A DNA stretch of 64,000 nt from Primorskyibacter aestuariivivens (GTDB lineage Bacteria; Pseudomonadota; Alphaproteobacteria; Rhodobacterales; Rhodobacteraceae). The position numbers and the translations under genes were made by a program. The stretch is from positions 310,001-374,000 of the forward strand of contig NZ_JAQIOZ010000003.1 of the NCBI RefSeq assembly GCF_028023675.1, read 5' to 3'. Within the stretch, counting starts at the first letter, position 1. Each line of letters begins with the position of its first letter. This document shows, in pieces, positions 31,327 through 40,554 of the stretch. Below the pieces are notes generated by a model. The model saw only the letters and a list, made by a program, of their open reading frames with translations, was not told where the DNA came from and ran no database searches.

Positions 31327-33513
31327 TCAGGCGGCCTGTGCCTTGGGACCGAAGCGACCATAGAAGCTCTGGGTTTTCGACGCCATCTCGCGCAGCAGAT
31401 CCGGGCAGGTGAAGCGCGCGCCATAGGCCTCGGTCAGCTGATCGCAGCGTTCGGCGGCATAGGGCGCGCCGATGATGTCGAGCCAGCTGAACGGGCCTCC
31501 GGACCAGGGCGCAAAGCCCCAGCCGAGGATCGCGCCCACATCGCCTTCGCGGATATCTTCCAGAACGCCCTCTTCCAGCGCGCGCACCGCTTCGAGCACT
31601 TGCGCGAAAAGCAGGCGGTGTTGCACTTCGATCAGGTCGGGTTGCTCTTTGGCAACCGGATATTGCGCGCGCAAGGCGCTGCTGATCCCGGTGCGTTTGC
31701 CCGCCTCGTCGTAGTCATAGAACCCGGCTTTGGCCTTGCGGCCCAGACGCCCCTGTTCCTCCATCCAGAAGATCACCGCGTCCACGGCGTCATCGGGGTA
31801 GGCATCCCCCATCGCGGCCTTGGTGGCGCGGGCGATCTTGGCGCCGAGGTCGATGGAGGTCTCATCAACAAGCTGCAGCGGCCCCAGCGGCATGCCGACC
31901 ATCTTGGCGGCGTTCTCGATCAGCGCCGGTTCCACCCCTTCGGCGACCATGCGGATGCCTTCGTTGATATAGGGGATGATGCAGCGGTTGGCGTAGAAGA
32001 AGCGCGCGTCATTGACCACGATGGGCGTCTTGCGGATCTGGCGCACATAGTCCAGCGCCTTGGCCACGGCGCGGTCGCCGGTTTCGCGGCCCTTGATGAT
32101 CTCGACCAGCATCATCTTTTCAACGGGTGAGAAGAAATGAATGCCGATGAACTGTTCCGGGCGTTTCGACGCCTTGGCCAGATCCGAGATCGGCAGGGTC
32201 GAGGTGTTGGTGGCAAAGATGCAGTCCTCGCCGATCACGGCCTCGACCTTTTGCGTGACCTCGGCCTTGATCTTCGGATCTTCGAACACCGCCTCGATGA
32301 TCAGGTCGCAGCCTTCAAGCGCGGCATAATCCGTCGTGGCGGTGATCAGCGACAGAACCTGCTCTTTCTTTTCTTCGGTGGCTTTCTTGCGCTTGATCCC
32401 CTTGTCCATGTAATCGGCAGTATAGGATTTGCCGCGATCCGCGGCCTCCTGTTTCTGGTCGATCAGCACCACTTCGATGCCCGCCATGGCCGAGACCAGC
32501 GTGATCCCCGCGCCCATCATGCCCGCGCCCAGGACACCGAGTTTTTTCACCCGTTGGTCGGGGGCGTCGGGGCGGTTCGCGCCCTTTTCCAGCGCCTGTT
32601 TGTTGACGAAAAGCGACCGGATCATGGCAGAAGAAGAGGGGTTCATCAGTACATGGGTAAACCAGCGCGCCTCGATCCTGAGCGCCGTGTCAAAGGGCAC
32701 CTGCGCCCCTTCATAGACCGCCGAGAGCAGCGCCTTGGCCGCCGGATAGACGCCCTTGGTCTTGCCGTTGACCATGGCGGATGCGCCCACAAAGGTCATG
32801 AAGCCCGCGGGGTGATAGGGCTCGCCGCCCGGCATCTTGTAGCCCTTTTCATCCCAGGGTTTGACGATCCTGGGCTCTGACAGGACCCATTCGCGCGCCG
32901 CAGAAACCGGATCGTCCACCACCTCGTCGATCAACCCGGCCATCTTGGCCTTTTTCGGATCGCTCAGCTTGCCCTCCAGCAGGAAGGGCGAGGCCGCCAT
33001 CGCGCCCATCTTGCGCACCAGCCGCGTGGTGCCGCCCGCGCCGGGGAAGATACCGACCATGATCTCGGGCAGGCCGATCTTGGCCTTGGGGTTGTCGGCG
33101 GCAAAGATCCGGTGGCAGGCCAGCGGCAGTTCCAGCCCGATCCCAAGCGCCGTACCGGGCAGGGCGGCGGCGATGGGTTTGCCGCCCTTGTTCTTGTCGT
33201 CCATGCCGGCGCGCTCGATCTTGCGCAGCATCCTGTGGCCGTTCATAGTGAAGTCGAACAGCGCCTGCGCGGGCTCATCCCCGGCCTCGGCCCGGATCGT
33301 GGCCAGCGTGTTGAGATCCATGCCGCCCGCGAAATCCGGCTTGCCAGAGGTGATCACGATCCCCTTGACCGCGTCATCGGCCAGCGCATCGTCGATCAGA
33401 TCATTGAGCAGCACCATCGACTCCCGGCTCATGACGTTCATGCTCTTGTCCGGCACGTCCCAGGTGATGATGGCAACGCCGTCGGCGTCCATGGTCATGG
33501 TGAAATCGGTCAT
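31327..33513 (-). CDS. fadJ: FadJ-type fatty acid oxidation complex alpha subunit
   Basis: 728 residues. Bifunctional enoyl-CoA hydratase / 3-hydroxyacyl-CoA dehydrogenase of beta-oxidation. The N-terminal crotonase domain (about 1-190) has the oxyanion-hole ALPGTALGIGLELPLACH and the catalytic-Glu region GLPEIMVGIFPGAGGT. The NAD-binding domain begins VKKLGVLGAGMMGAG (about residue 310). The dehydrogenase His-Glu pair is expected in IGIHFFSPVEKMMLVEI, and two C-terminal dehydrogenase repeats follow. Same strand as the thiolase and acyl-CoA dehydrogenases, so it is the last gene of a beta-oxidation island. Confidence 0.93.
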   Translation of the reverse strand: MTDFTMTMDADGVAIITWDVPDKSMNVMSRESMVLLNDLIDDALADDAVKGIVITSGKPDFAGGMDLNTLATIRAEAGDEPAQALFDFTMNGHRMLRKIERAGMDDKNKGGKPIAAALPGTALGIGLELPLACHRIFAADNPKAKIGLPEIMVGIFPGAGGTTRLVRKMGAMAASPFLLEGKLSDPKKAKMAGLIDEVVDDPVSAAREWVLSEPRIVKPWDEKGYKMPGGEPYHPAGFMTFVGASAMVNGKTKGVYPAAKALLSAVYEGAQVPFDTALRIEARWFTHVLMNPSSSAMIRSLFVNKQALEKGANRPDAPDQRVKKLGVLGAGMMGAGITLVSAMAGIEVVLIDQKQEAADRGKSYTADYMDKGIKRKKATEEKKEQVLSLITATTDYAALEGCDLIIEAVFEDPKIKAEVTQKVEAVIGEDCIFATNTSTLPISDLAKASKRPEQFIGIHFFSPVEKMMLVEIIKGRETGDRAVAKALDYVRQIRKTPIVVNDARFFYANRCIIPYINEGIRMVAEGVEPALIENAAKMVGMPLGPLQLVDETSIDLGAKIARATKAAMGDAYPDDAVDAVIFWMEEQGRLGRKAKAGFYDYDEAGKRTGISSALRAQYPVAKEQPDLIEVQHRLLFAQVLEAVRALEEGVLEDIREGDVGAILGWGFAPWSGGPFSWLDIIGAPYAAERCDQLTEAYGARFTCPDLLREMASKTQSFYGRFGPKAQAA

Positions 33514-33641
33514 GGTTCTCTCCGTTTCAGTCTGCGGTCGGGCATCGGCCCGGACGCAATTTGGGGCAGGGGCGTTGGGTGCCCCGGATGTGTGTGTCAG
33601 TCGTCTCGCGGTTCGGCAGCGCGGCGCAGGCCGCCGGATAA

Positions 33642-34136
33642 TCAGACATGGCGCTCGGCTCCGGGTGGTGGGGTCGGCAGTCCGGCGCGTGCCTGAACTG
33701 CCCGGGCGCGGAGCTGTTCAGGGCTGAGGATCGTGCAATCGGAATTGCGAACCTCGGCGCGGATCTCGATCCCGCGCCATACCCCGCCTTCGCGTACCAG
33801 AACCTGATGGTTGACATACGGTGCCAGCGCGAAACTGCCGCCGCGCAGGACATAGGTGTCATGGCTTCCGTCGATGCGGTTGTCATGTTGCGGATGCCAC
33901 CGGGCCTCGCGGGCAATCCGGTGAAATTCCTGTGCGCCCGAGCGGATCAGAAAGGCCCGGAAATCCTGGGCCGCCTTGATCACATCCTGCACCGTTTCCA
34001 GAAGGATCTCGGCATCCGTTGTGATCATGCGGTTCGGCACCGCAAGAAGATTGGCCAACGCGTCTTCATCAGCGGTCCAGACCGCCTGGCTTACCCGGTC
34101 AAGATGGTCCTGATAGATGGCCAATGCGTCGTCCAT
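33642..34136 (-). CDS. NTF2/SnoaL-like protein, paralogue A
   Basis: 164 residues from ATG 34136-34134; an in-frame ATG at 34154 gives six more. Predicted alpha+beta cone fold of the NTF2/SnoaL type: an N-terminal helix (ALAIYQDHLDRVSQAVWTAD), then paired strands ending GVWRGIEIRAEVRNSDCTIL. The C-terminus is Pro/Ala-rich. It is related to the next gene upstream (34211-34636): both share LDR near the N-terminus, a VP/LP-x-M-x-T strand and a W-R-x-I-x(5)-RNSD ending. No catalytic residues are evident. It lies between fadJ and the thiolase, suggesting a helper in acyl-CoA metabolism, but the function is unknown. Confidence 0.65.
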   Translation of the reverse strand: MDDALAIYQDHLDRVSQAVWTADEDALANLLAVPNRMITTDAEILLETVQDVIKAAQDFRAFLIRSGAQEFHRIAREARWHPQHDNRIDGSHDTYVLRGGSFALAPYVNHQVLVREGGVWRGIEIRAEVRNSDCTILSPEQLRARAVQARAGLPTPPPGAERHV

Positions 34137-34210
34137 GCTCTGTCTTTCCTTCATGTCCTGTCCGGTGCCGGACCCTGTTTGTGCCGGTTCTTCCGGCAGG
34201 GCGGGATCGC

Positions 34211-34636
34211 CTATTCCAATGCCGTGGCTGGCCTGTCGATGGGCCAGTCTGAATTGCGCAGACCGCTTGTCACGCTGATGCAGCGCCAGTCGTCGCCCTG
34301 CAGCCGCAACTGCATGGAGGATGAAAACGGCGGCACCACGCGGCTCGCATCGGCCCGCAGCAATTCGGTTTCATAGAACCCCGCCATCAGCCCATCACCC
34401 AGCATGGACACGTCCCGGGCACTGCGCACCATATGGGTGATCCCGTAGCCCTCGATCATCCCGACCCAGGCATCGAAGCCTTGCCGCAGCTTGTCATCGC
34501 TGTCGATCATGAGCGTCGAACTGCGCGTGACAAGCATCAGCGGCAGTTCGATCGCATCGCGATAGGTCGCGTAATCATTGGCGAAAAACGTATCACCAAT
34601 GCGGTCGAGCCAGGTCTGAAAGCACGGGGCGGGCAC
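34211..34636 (-). CDS. NTF2/SnoaL-like protein, paralogue B
   Basis: 141 residues, probably starting at ATG 34636. N-terminal FQTWLDRIGDTFFANDYATY and C-terminal DDWRCISVTSGLRNSDWPI align with paralogue A, indicating a tandem duplication that then diverged. The fold is probably NTF2-like. It starts three bases after the thiolase stop, so it is almost certainly co-translated with it. No active-site residues recognised. Might bind a hydrophobic acyl intermediate or act structurally, but that is speculation. Confidence 0.65.
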   Translation of the reverse strand: MPAPCFQTWLDRIGDTFFANDYATYRDAIELPLMLVTRSSTLMIDSDDKLRQGFDAWVGMIEGYGITHMVRSARDVSMLGDGLMAGFYETELLRADASRVVPPFSSSMQLRLQGDDWRCISVTSGLRNSDWPIDRPATALE

Positions 34637-34639
34637 GGG

Positions 34640-35851
34640 TCAGACCCTTTCGATGATCGTCGCGGCCCCCATGCCGGAGGCAATGCACAGGGTCGCAAGC
34701 CCGGTGCCCTTGCCGGTGCGCTCCAGCTCATCAAGCAACGTGCCGATGATGATCGCCCCCGTAGCACCCAGCGGGTGGCCCATGGCGATGGAGCCGCCAT
34801 TCACATTGACGACCGAGGGATCGACGTCAAAGGCCTGCTGGAAGCGCAGAACAACACTTGCAAACGCTTCGTTCACCTCGAACAGGTCGATATCCGAAAT
34901 CGCCATGCCGCTGTCTTTCAATGCCTTTTCCGTGGCAGGCACCGGTCCGGTCAGCATGATGGTCGGATCGGTCCCGATCTTGGTGGTCTGGCGGATGCGG
35001 GCGCGGGGCTTCAGGCCGTGTTTCTCGCCAAACTCCTTCGATCCGATCAGAACCGCCGCCGCGCCGTCGACGATGCCCGACGAGTTGCCCGCGTGGTGGA
35101 TATGATTGATCCGCTCCAGATGCGGGTATTTCATCAAGGCGACCTTGTCGAAACCGGGCATGGTCTCGCCCATGTCCTTGAAGGAGGCTTTGAGCGCGCC
35201 AAGGCTCTGCATATCGGTGCCGGGGCGCATATATTCGTCGCGGTCGAGAATGGGCAGCCCGTTCTGGTCGCGCACGGTGATGATGGATTTCTCGAACCGG
35301 TTGTCAGCCCAGGCTTCGGCCGCGCGGCGCTGGCTTTCGACGGCAAGCGCGTCGGCGTCGTCGCGGGTGAAACCGTATTCCGTGGCGATGATATCGGCGC
35401 TGATGCCTTGCGGCACGAAATAGGTCTCCATGGCAAGGCTCGGATCCACCGCAATCGCAGCGCCATCCGATCCCATGGCCACGCGGCCCATCATTTCCAC
35501 GCCACCGGCGATATAAGCCTCGCCCGCGCCGCCGCGCACCTGGTTGGCGGCGAGGTTCACGGCCTCCATGCCAGAGGCGCAGAAGCGGTTGATCGCCAGT
35601 CCGGGGATCGATTCATCAAGGTCAGAGGCCAGCACGGCAGAGCGCGCAAGGCACCCGCCCTGTTCCTTGACCTGGGTGACATTGCCCCAGATCACATCCT
35701 CCACCGCATGGCCCTCAAGCCCGTTGCGATCTTTGAGCGCGTTAAGCGTGAGCGCCGAGAGGCGCAGCGAGGTCACCTCGTGCAGCGCGCCATCCTTGCG
35801 GCCCTTGCCGCGCGGGGTGCGCACGGTGTCATAGATATAGGCGTCGGTCAT
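34640..35851 (-). CDS. fadA: Acetyl-CoA acyltransferase (thiolase)
   Basis: 403 residues. Thiolase cleaving 3-ketoacyl-CoA in the last step of beta-oxidation. The nucleophile is C91 in INRFCASGMEA; the HPLGATGA histidine and the second cysteine in LCIASGMGA complete the triad. NEAFA is present. Length is normal. Together with fadJ and the two acyl-CoA dehydrogenases it forms a full beta-oxidation spiral on the minus strand. It could equally work on short-chain acetoacetyl-CoA; the context favours FadA. Confidence 0.93.
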   Translation of the reverse strand: MTDAYIYDTVRTPRGKGRKDGALHEVTSLRLSALTLNALKDRNGLEGHAVEDVIWGNVTQVKEQGGCLARSAVLASDLDESIPGLAINRFCASGMEAVNLAANQVRGGAGEAYIAGGVEMMGRVAMGSDGAAIAVDPSLAMETYFVPQGISADIIATEYGFTRDDADALAVESQRRAAEAWADNRFEKSIITVRDQNGLPILDRDEYMRPGTDMQSLGALKASFKDMGETMPGFDKVALMKYPHLERINHIHHAGNSSGIVDGAAAVLIGSKEFGEKHGLKPRARIRQTTKIGTDPTIMLTGPVPATEKALKDSGMAISDIDLFEVNEAFASVVLRFQQAFDVDPSVVNVNGGSIAMGHPLGATGAIIIGTLLDELERTGKGTGLATLCIASGMGAATIIERV

Positions 35852-35879
35852 ACTGCCTCCGTTCGTGTCAGGCTTCGTA

Positions 35880-36518
35880 TTAGGCCCGGTCCGCAGGGGA
35901 GCCGGGCATCAGGTCATAAGGGTGTTTCCAGCCGTCCAGCGACTGGATGTTGGACAGCCAGCGGTCAATCTCGGGCCAGTCCGCGCGATCGAACCCGAAA
36001 GGCTCAGGGTAGAAGAGATAGCCGCAGCAGGAGAGATCGGCATTGGTGAGCGCATCACCAACGATCCAGTCGCGGCCCTGAAGATGTGCGTTCAAAACCG
36101 CATAGGCGGCCTTCAGTCGGCCCTGCAGAAAGCCGATCACCTCCGCCGGGCGTTTGTCCTCGGGCAGGAAATTCATCAGGAACCGGGTCATCCCAGCCTG
36201 TGAACTGAGCTTGTGATTGTCCCAGAACACCCAGCGCATCACCTCGCGCGCCTCCTCGGGAGTGGCCCCGCCGAACCGGCCGGATTTCTCGGTTACGTAG
36301 ATCTGGATCACGCCGGACTGGGTGAGCTTCACGTCACCATCCACCATGACCGGCGCTTCGCCCATCTCGTTGATCTCGCTGCGATAAGCCTCAGAGCGGG
36401 TCTCACCGCCAAAGAAATCCACCTTGACCGGTTCCCAGTCCAGCCCGCTGAGCTCAAGCGACAGCGCCGCCTTGTAGGCATTGCCGGATTCGCCGAAGCA
36501 GTAGAGTTGAATGGTCAT
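35880..36518 (-). CDS. Glutathione S-transferase family protein
   Basis: 212 residues from ATG 36518-36516, preceded by GGGGGG; a longer open frame to 36638 runs through hairpins and is not supported. The N-terminal thioredoxin-like half begins IQLYCFGESGNAYKAAL, and the EAPVMVDGDVKLTQSGVIQIY strand has the glutathione-binding Ser (QSG). The C-terminal helical half has DWIVGDALTNADLSCCGYLFY. Cytoplasmic. It stands 28 bases upstream of the thiolase on the same strand, so it is likely co-transcribed; role in acyl-CoA metabolism or detoxification unknown. Confidence 0.9.
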   Translation of the reverse strand: MTIQLYCFGESGNAYKAALSLELSGLDWEPVKVDFFGGETRSEAYRSEINEMGEAPVMVDGDVKLTQSGVIQIYVTEKSGRFGGATPEEAREVMRWVFWDNHKLSSQAGMTRFLMNFLPEDKRPAEVIGFLQGRLKAAYAVLNAHLQGRDWIVGDALTNADLSCCGYLFYPEPFGFDRADWPEIDRWLSNIQSLDGWKHPYDLMPGSPADRA

Positions 36519-36861
36519 TGAGACCCCCCGAATGTTGCACTGGCCTGAGACGACAGGAGATGGGGGGCCAGCCCCGCCGCCATTGGCGCTCGGACCAATG
36601 GCGCTTCCATGACGGCCCCGCCGGAGTTTTGAGGGCAAGATGAAATCAGAGCCGGTTCACGATGCGTTAAGGTTAATGCGCCATGCTCGTCCTTGCGTCG
36701 CAGACTGGAGAGTTGAGCGGCGTGCAAGGTGAAGCCCTGCCTCGCTCCGGATGCCAATTGGCCAGCGCTCGGGGCAGGGTGAGCCCCTGCTCCTTCATCT
36801 TGCCAAATAAACTCCCGCCGGAGGCATCCGACATCAGCCATAGGTGCTGAGGCCCGGATCA
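36519..36861. other. Gene-free region with MITE-like inverted repeats
   Basis: 343 bases between the GST start and the acyl-CoA dehydrogenase stop. CGCCATTGG (36578-36586) / CCAATGGCG (36595-36603) is a perfect 9-bp hairpin. Imperfect 22-base inverted repeats lie at 36623-36644 and 36794-36815 (18 of 22 matching; inner part GGCAAGATGAA), enclosing the 21-base sequence 36664-36684 also found at 31151-31171 and a CCCTGCC/GGCAGGG inverted pair. No open frame in the interval is convincing. Confidence 0.65.
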
Positions 36862-37995
36862 TCACAACCCCCTCGCAATCAGCTCTTTCATGATCTCGTT
36901 GGTGCCGCCATAGATCCGCTGCACCCGCGCGTCGGTCCACATCTCGGCCACCGCGTATTCCTGCATGAACCCATAGCCGCCATGCAGTTGCAGGCACTCG
37001 TCCAGAACTTCACCTTGGGTATCGGTCAGCCAGTATTTTGCCATCGCCGCCTTTTCGACGCTCAGCTTGCCTTCAAGGTGTTCCGCGATACAGGCATCGA
37101 GAAACGCCCGCGCCACGGTGGTCTTGGTCTGGCATTCCGCCAGCTTGAACCGGGTGTTCTGAAACTGTGTGAGCGGCCCGCCAAAGGCTTCGCGCTCCTT
37201 GCAATAGGCTATGGTGCGCTCCACCGCGCCTTCCATCGCGCCCACCGCGCCGCATCCGATGATCAGCCGTTCCTGCGGCAGCTGCTGCATCATCTGGTAG
37301 AAACCCCGGCCTTCCTCGCCGCCCAGCAGGTTCTCGGGCGGCAGTTCCACATTGTCGAAGAACAGCTCCGAGGTATCCGCCGCGTGGCAGCCGATTTTCT
37401 CAAGGTTGCGGCCACGCGCGAAACCTTCCGCGCCGTCGGTTTCCACCACCATGAGCGAGGTGCCTTTCGCGCCCTCGCTCGGGTCGGTCTTGGCCGCGAC
37501 GATGATCAGATTGGCGTGCTGGCCATTGGTGATAAAGGTCTTTTGCCCGGTGAGGCGATAGGCGTTGCCCTCGCGGATCGCGCGGGTCTTGATCGCCTGC
37601 ACGTCCGATCCCGCCGAGGGTTCGGTCATCGCCAAAGCGCCCACCAATTCCCCGGACACCATCTGGGGCAGCCAGCGTTTTTTCTGCTCTTCCGAGCCGT
37701 AGGCCAGGATGTAATGCGCGACGATGCCGGAATGGATGCCATTGCCCCAGGACGCCAGATTGCCGCGCGAGGCTTCCAGCAGGATCACCGCCTCATGGCC
37801 GAAATCGCCGCCCGCGCCGCCATATTCCTCGGGGATCGAGGGGCAGAGCAGTCCAAGCGCGCCGGCCTGAGCCCAGGTTTCGCGGTCCATCTCGCCCTGT
37901 TTGCGCCAGCGCTCGAACTGCGGTGCCCACTCCTCTGCGATGAACTTGCGGGTCATCTCGCTGAGCATCTGGTGCTCGTCTGTCATCCAGCTCAT
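36862..37995 (-). CDS. Acyl-CoA dehydrogenase
   Basis: 377 residues, standard length for a FAD-dependent acyl-CoA dehydrogenase tetramer subunit. Signatures: [18 protein letters not shown] (FAD/substrate loop), [22 protein letters not shown] (in outline), and the C-terminal [18 protein letters not shown], where the Glu of GGTNE is close to the family catalytic-base position. It catalyses the first dehydrogenation of beta-oxidation or branched-chain degradation; chain-length preference cannot be read. Followed on the minus strand by the repeat region, then GST; preceded by the small RHH-like gene. Confidence 0.94.
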   Translation of the reverse strand: MSWMTDEHQMLSEMTRKFIAEEWAPQFERWRKQGEMDRETWAQAGALGLLCPSIPEEYGGAGGDFGHEAVILLEASRGNLASWGNGIHSGIVAHYILAYGSEEQKKRWLPQMVSGELVGALAMTEPSAGSDVQAIKTRAIREGNAYRLTGQKTFITNGQHANLIIVAAKTDPSEGAKGTSLMVVETDGAEGFARGRNLEKIGCHAADTSELFFDNVELPPENLLGGEEGRGFYQMMQQLPQERLIIGCGAVGAMEGAVERTIAYCKEREAFGGPLTQFQNTRFKLAECQTKTTVARAFLDACIAEHLEGKLSVEKAAMAKYWLTDTQGEVLDECLQLHGGYGFMQEYAVAEMWTDARVQRIYGGTNEIMKELIARGL

Positions 37996-38007
37996 GCTCT
38001 CTCTCCC

Positions 38008-38220
38008 TCAGCGCTTGCGCGCCTCCAACTCAGAGTTGAACAGACGCAAGCGGTGCGTCAACGCCTCGTCATCGGTGATGCTGTCGAAATGCTCAAAGAC
38101 AAAGGACAGTGCCTCGCCCTCGTCCAGCCCGGCCTCCTGCGCGAAGCGACGCAGGCGGCGATAGCCATCCTCGGTCATGGCTGCGTTGAACCGTCGGGTC
38201 AGGCGAAAACGTTTCGGCAT
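38008..38220 (-). CDS. Small RHH-like protein of unknown function
   Basis: 70 residues from ATG 38220-38218 with GGGAGG just upstream. Sequence MPKRFRLTRRFNAAMTEDGY begins with a basic strand followed by two helices (YRRLRRFAQEAGL and EGEALSFVFEHFDSI), a ribbon-helix-helix-like layout. The C-terminus is Arg-rich. It sits 12 bases before the 377-residue acyl-CoA dehydrogenase, in the same operon. It could be a small DNA-binding regulator or a structural companion; not recognised further. Confidence 0.6.
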   Translation of the reverse strand: MPKRFRLTRRFNAAMTEDGYRRLRRFAQEAGLDEGEALSFVFEHFDSITDDEALTHRLRLFNSELEARKR

Positions 38221-38235
38221 CACTCCTCCCAGAGC

Positions 38236-38262
38236 GTAGGGTGGGCATTTCTGCCCACCATG
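38236..38262. repeat. GTAGGGTG hairpin repeat, copy 2
   Basis: Perfect 8-bp stem GGTGGGCA (38240-38247) / TGCCCACC (38252-38259), loop TTTC, starting GTAGGGTG like the copy at 12664. It falls between two minus-strand genes and ends three bases before the stop of the 590-residue dehydrogenase. Confidence 0.65.
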
Positions 38263-38265
38263 GCT

Positions 38266-40038
38266 TCAGAAATTCGCCGCCTCCAGCGCCATCACCGGGT
38301 CTGCGCCCGACTGGATGCGTGCCAGATGCGTGGCGGTCATCGGAAGCTGACGTTGCATGTAATAGCGCGCCGTGGCCAGCTTTGTTTCATGGAACGCTGC
38401 GTCGCTGTCGCCCGCCGCCAGCGCATCGAGCGAAGCCCGCGCCATGCGCGCCCACATCAGGCCCAGACAGACATGGCCGAAAAGATGCATGAAGTCATAA
38501 GACCCCGCCAGCGCCGCATTGGGGTTCTTCATGCCGTTCTGCATGAAGAACATGCCCGCGGCCTGCAGGTCCTTGGACGCGGCTTTCAGCGGCTCGATGA
38601 AATCACTCATCTCCTCGCCGTCATTCTCCTTGCAGAAACCTTTCACCATCTCAAAGAACGCCATCACATGCTTGCCGCCATCCTGCGCCAGCTTTCGGCC
38701 CACAAGGTCCAGCGCCTGCACGCCGTTCGCGCCCTCGTAGATCATCGCAATCCGCGCATCGCGGGCAAATTGCGACATGCCCCATTCCTCGATATATCCA
38801 TGCCCGCCATAGACCTGTTGGGCGGCGGTGGCCATTTCGAACCCCTTGTCGGTCAGGAAGCCCTTGATCACCGGGGTCATGAGCGAGATCAGGCCGTCCG
38901 CCTCCGCATCCTCGTTGCGATGCGCGCGGTCAATCAGACTTGCGCCCCAGAAGGCAAAGGCGCGCGCGCCTTCGACGAAAGATTTCTGGTCCATCAGGTT
39001 GCGGCGGATATCGGGATGCACGATCAGCGGATCGGCCGGGCCATCGGGGTTTTTCGCGCCGGTCACGTCGCGCCCCTGCAGCCGGTCATTGGCGTATTCC
39101 AGAGCGTTCTGATAGGCGACCGAGGCCTGTGCATAGCCCTGCAGGCCCACGCCGATCCGCGCCTCGTTCATCATGGTGAACATGGCGCGCATGCCTTTGT
39201 GCTCTTCGCCCAGAAGATACCCCGTCGCCTCGTCATAGTTCATGACGCATGTGGAATTGCCGTGAATGCCCATCTTTTCTTCGATCTTGCCGACGGACAC
39301 CGCGTTGCGTTCGCCAAGGCTGCCATCCTCGTTCACAAGGAATTTGGGCACGATGAAGAGCGACACGCCCTTGATCCCCTCCGGTCCGCCGGGGATTTTC
39401 GCCAGTACAAGGTGAATGACATTCTCGCTCATGTCGTGGTCACCGGCAGAGATAAAGATCTTCTGCCCCGTCACCTTGTAGCTGCCATCATCCTGCGGTT
39501 CCGCCTTGGTCCGCATCAGCCCCAGATCGGTGCCGCAATGCGGTTCGGTCAGGTTCATGGTGCCGGTCCACTCGCAGCTGACCATCTTTGGCAGATAGGT
39601 CTCTTTCTGCGCGTCCGACCCATGCGCATGGATCGCGGAATAGGCCCCGTGGGTCAGGCCGGGATACATGTTGAACGCCATATTGGCCGAGGACATCATC
39701 TCGCCCACCGCCGTGGCCACCAGATAGGGCAGGCCCTGACCGCCATAATCCGGGTCACAATCCAGCGCCGTCCAGCCGCCCTCGCGCATCTGGTCAAAAG
39801 CCTCTTTGAACCCTTTGGGCGTGCGCACCACGCCGTTTTCCAGCACGCAGCCTTCGCTGTCGCCCACCGCATTAAGCGGCTGCAACACGTCGCGCGCGAT
39901 CTTGCCCGCTTCTTCCAGCACGGCCCCCGTGAAATCCCGGTCCAGCTCGTCATAGCCCGGCACATCCTGCTGAGGCGCTTTCAGCACGTCGTGCAGGATG
40001 AATTGCATATCCTTGGTCGGCGGCGTGTAACTCGGCAT
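38266..40038 (-). CDS. Acyl-CoA dehydrogenase, large C-terminal-domain type
   Basis: 590 residues, the size of the FadE5/DmdC-like branch. Features: [19 protein letters not shown] near the N-terminus, [20 protein letters not shown] (FAD loop), [19 protein letters not shown], and [18 protein letters not shown], typical of this branch; the terminal 150 residues form the extra domain. It may oxidise fatty acyl-CoA or, as in DmdC, methylmercaptopropionyl-CoA, since Roseobacters carry both; there is no dmdA, dmdB or dmdD nearby, so beta-oxidation is favoured. Starts 46 bases after the MerR gene on the minus strand. Confidence 0.92.
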   Translation of the reverse strand: MPSYTPPTKDMQFILHDVLKAPQQDVPGYDELDRDFTGAVLEEAGKIARDVLQPLNAVGDSEGCVLENGVVRTPKGFKEAFDQMREGGWTALDCDPDYGGQGLPYLVATAVGEMMSSANMAFNMYPGLTHGAYSAIHAHGSDAQKETYLPKMVSCEWTGTMNLTEPHCGTDLGLMRTKAEPQDDGSYKVTGQKIFISAGDHDMSENVIHLVLAKIPGGPEGIKGVSLFIVPKFLVNEDGSLGERNAVSVGKIEEKMGIHGNSTCVMNYDEATGYLLGEEHKGMRAMFTMMNEARIGVGLQGYAQASVAYQNALEYANDRLQGRDVTGAKNPDGPADPLIVHPDIRRNLMDQKSFVEGARAFAFWGASLIDRAHRNEDAEADGLISLMTPVIKGFLTDKGFEMATAAQQVYGGHGYIEEWGMSQFARDARIAMIYEGANGVQALDLVGRKLAQDGGKHVMAFFEMVKGFCKENDGEEMSDFIEPLKAASKDLQAAGMFFMQNGMKNPNAALAGSYDFMHLFGHVCLGLMWARMARASLDALAAGDSDAAFHETKLATARYYMQRQLPMTATHLARIQSGADPVMALEAANF

Positions 40039-40084
40039 TGAAATCTCCGTCAGAAGTCAAAAGACGCGGGCTTGGGGCAGGGGT

Positions 40085-40486
40085 TTATTCTGCCGCCCGC
40101 TTGGTGGCGTTCATGGAGGCAAGCATTTTTTCCCCCCATTTCATCTGTTCCTTGAGCTCGTCGATGGCCTCGTCCAGCTCGGCGCGCTGGCGTTCCATAT
40201 CGGCCAGACGGTCCTGGGCGATCTCATAGGTTTTTTTCAGCTGGGTCTGCTGCTGGTCGCCCAGGTGATACAGGTCGAGCAGCTGGCGGATTTCTTCCAG
40301 CGAAAAGCCAAAGCGCTTGCCGCGCAGGATCAGCTTGAGCCGCGCGCGGTCTCGTTTGGTGAAGAGACGCTTTTGCCCCTCGCGAATGGGAAACAGAAGC
40401 TCCTTGGCCTCGTAAAAGCGCAATGTGCGCGGTGTGACGTCATAAGCGTCGCACATTTCCCGAATGGTCATGGTTTTCTCAGTCAT
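40085..40486 (-). CDS. MerR family regulator (first of two)
   Basis: 133 residues from ATG 40486-40484 with GAGG upstream. N-terminal MerR helix-turn-helix: MTIREMCDAYDVTPRTLRFYEAKELL (in outline). The C-terminus is a coiled coil (QLKKTYEIAQDRLADMERQR). It lacks metal-binding cysteines, so it is not a metal sensor and more likely senses an acyl-CoA, like LiuR. It heads the acyl-CoA dehydrogenase genes, and its upstream region carries two ACGTTGACGTAA sites, so autoregulation and operon control are likely. Confidence 0.88.
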   Translation of the reverse strand: MTEKTMTIREMCDAYDVTPRTLRFYEAKELLFPIREGQKRLFTKRDRARLKLILRGKRFGFSLEEIRQLLDLYHLGDQQQTQLKKTYEIAQDRLADMERQRAELDEAIDELKEQMKWGEKMLASMNATKRAAE

Positions 40487-40554
40487 GGCTATACCTCAGT
40501 CCTGTGAGTGACTGGGGCAAAGTTGCGTATCCTGAGGCGACCCTACAATGGGAA

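Noticed and set aside
38266-40038. DmdC (DMSP demethylation pathway) assignment
   Set aside because: The length and C-terminal motif fit DmdC, but they are shared by other large acyl-CoA dehydrogenases and no dmdA, dmdB or dmdD is near.
36844-40041. 1065-codon plus-strand open frame across the dehydrogenase region
   Set aside because: A shadow of two minus-strand acyl-CoA dehydrogenases with clear signatures; its composition is biased to His and Leu, and no domain is visible.
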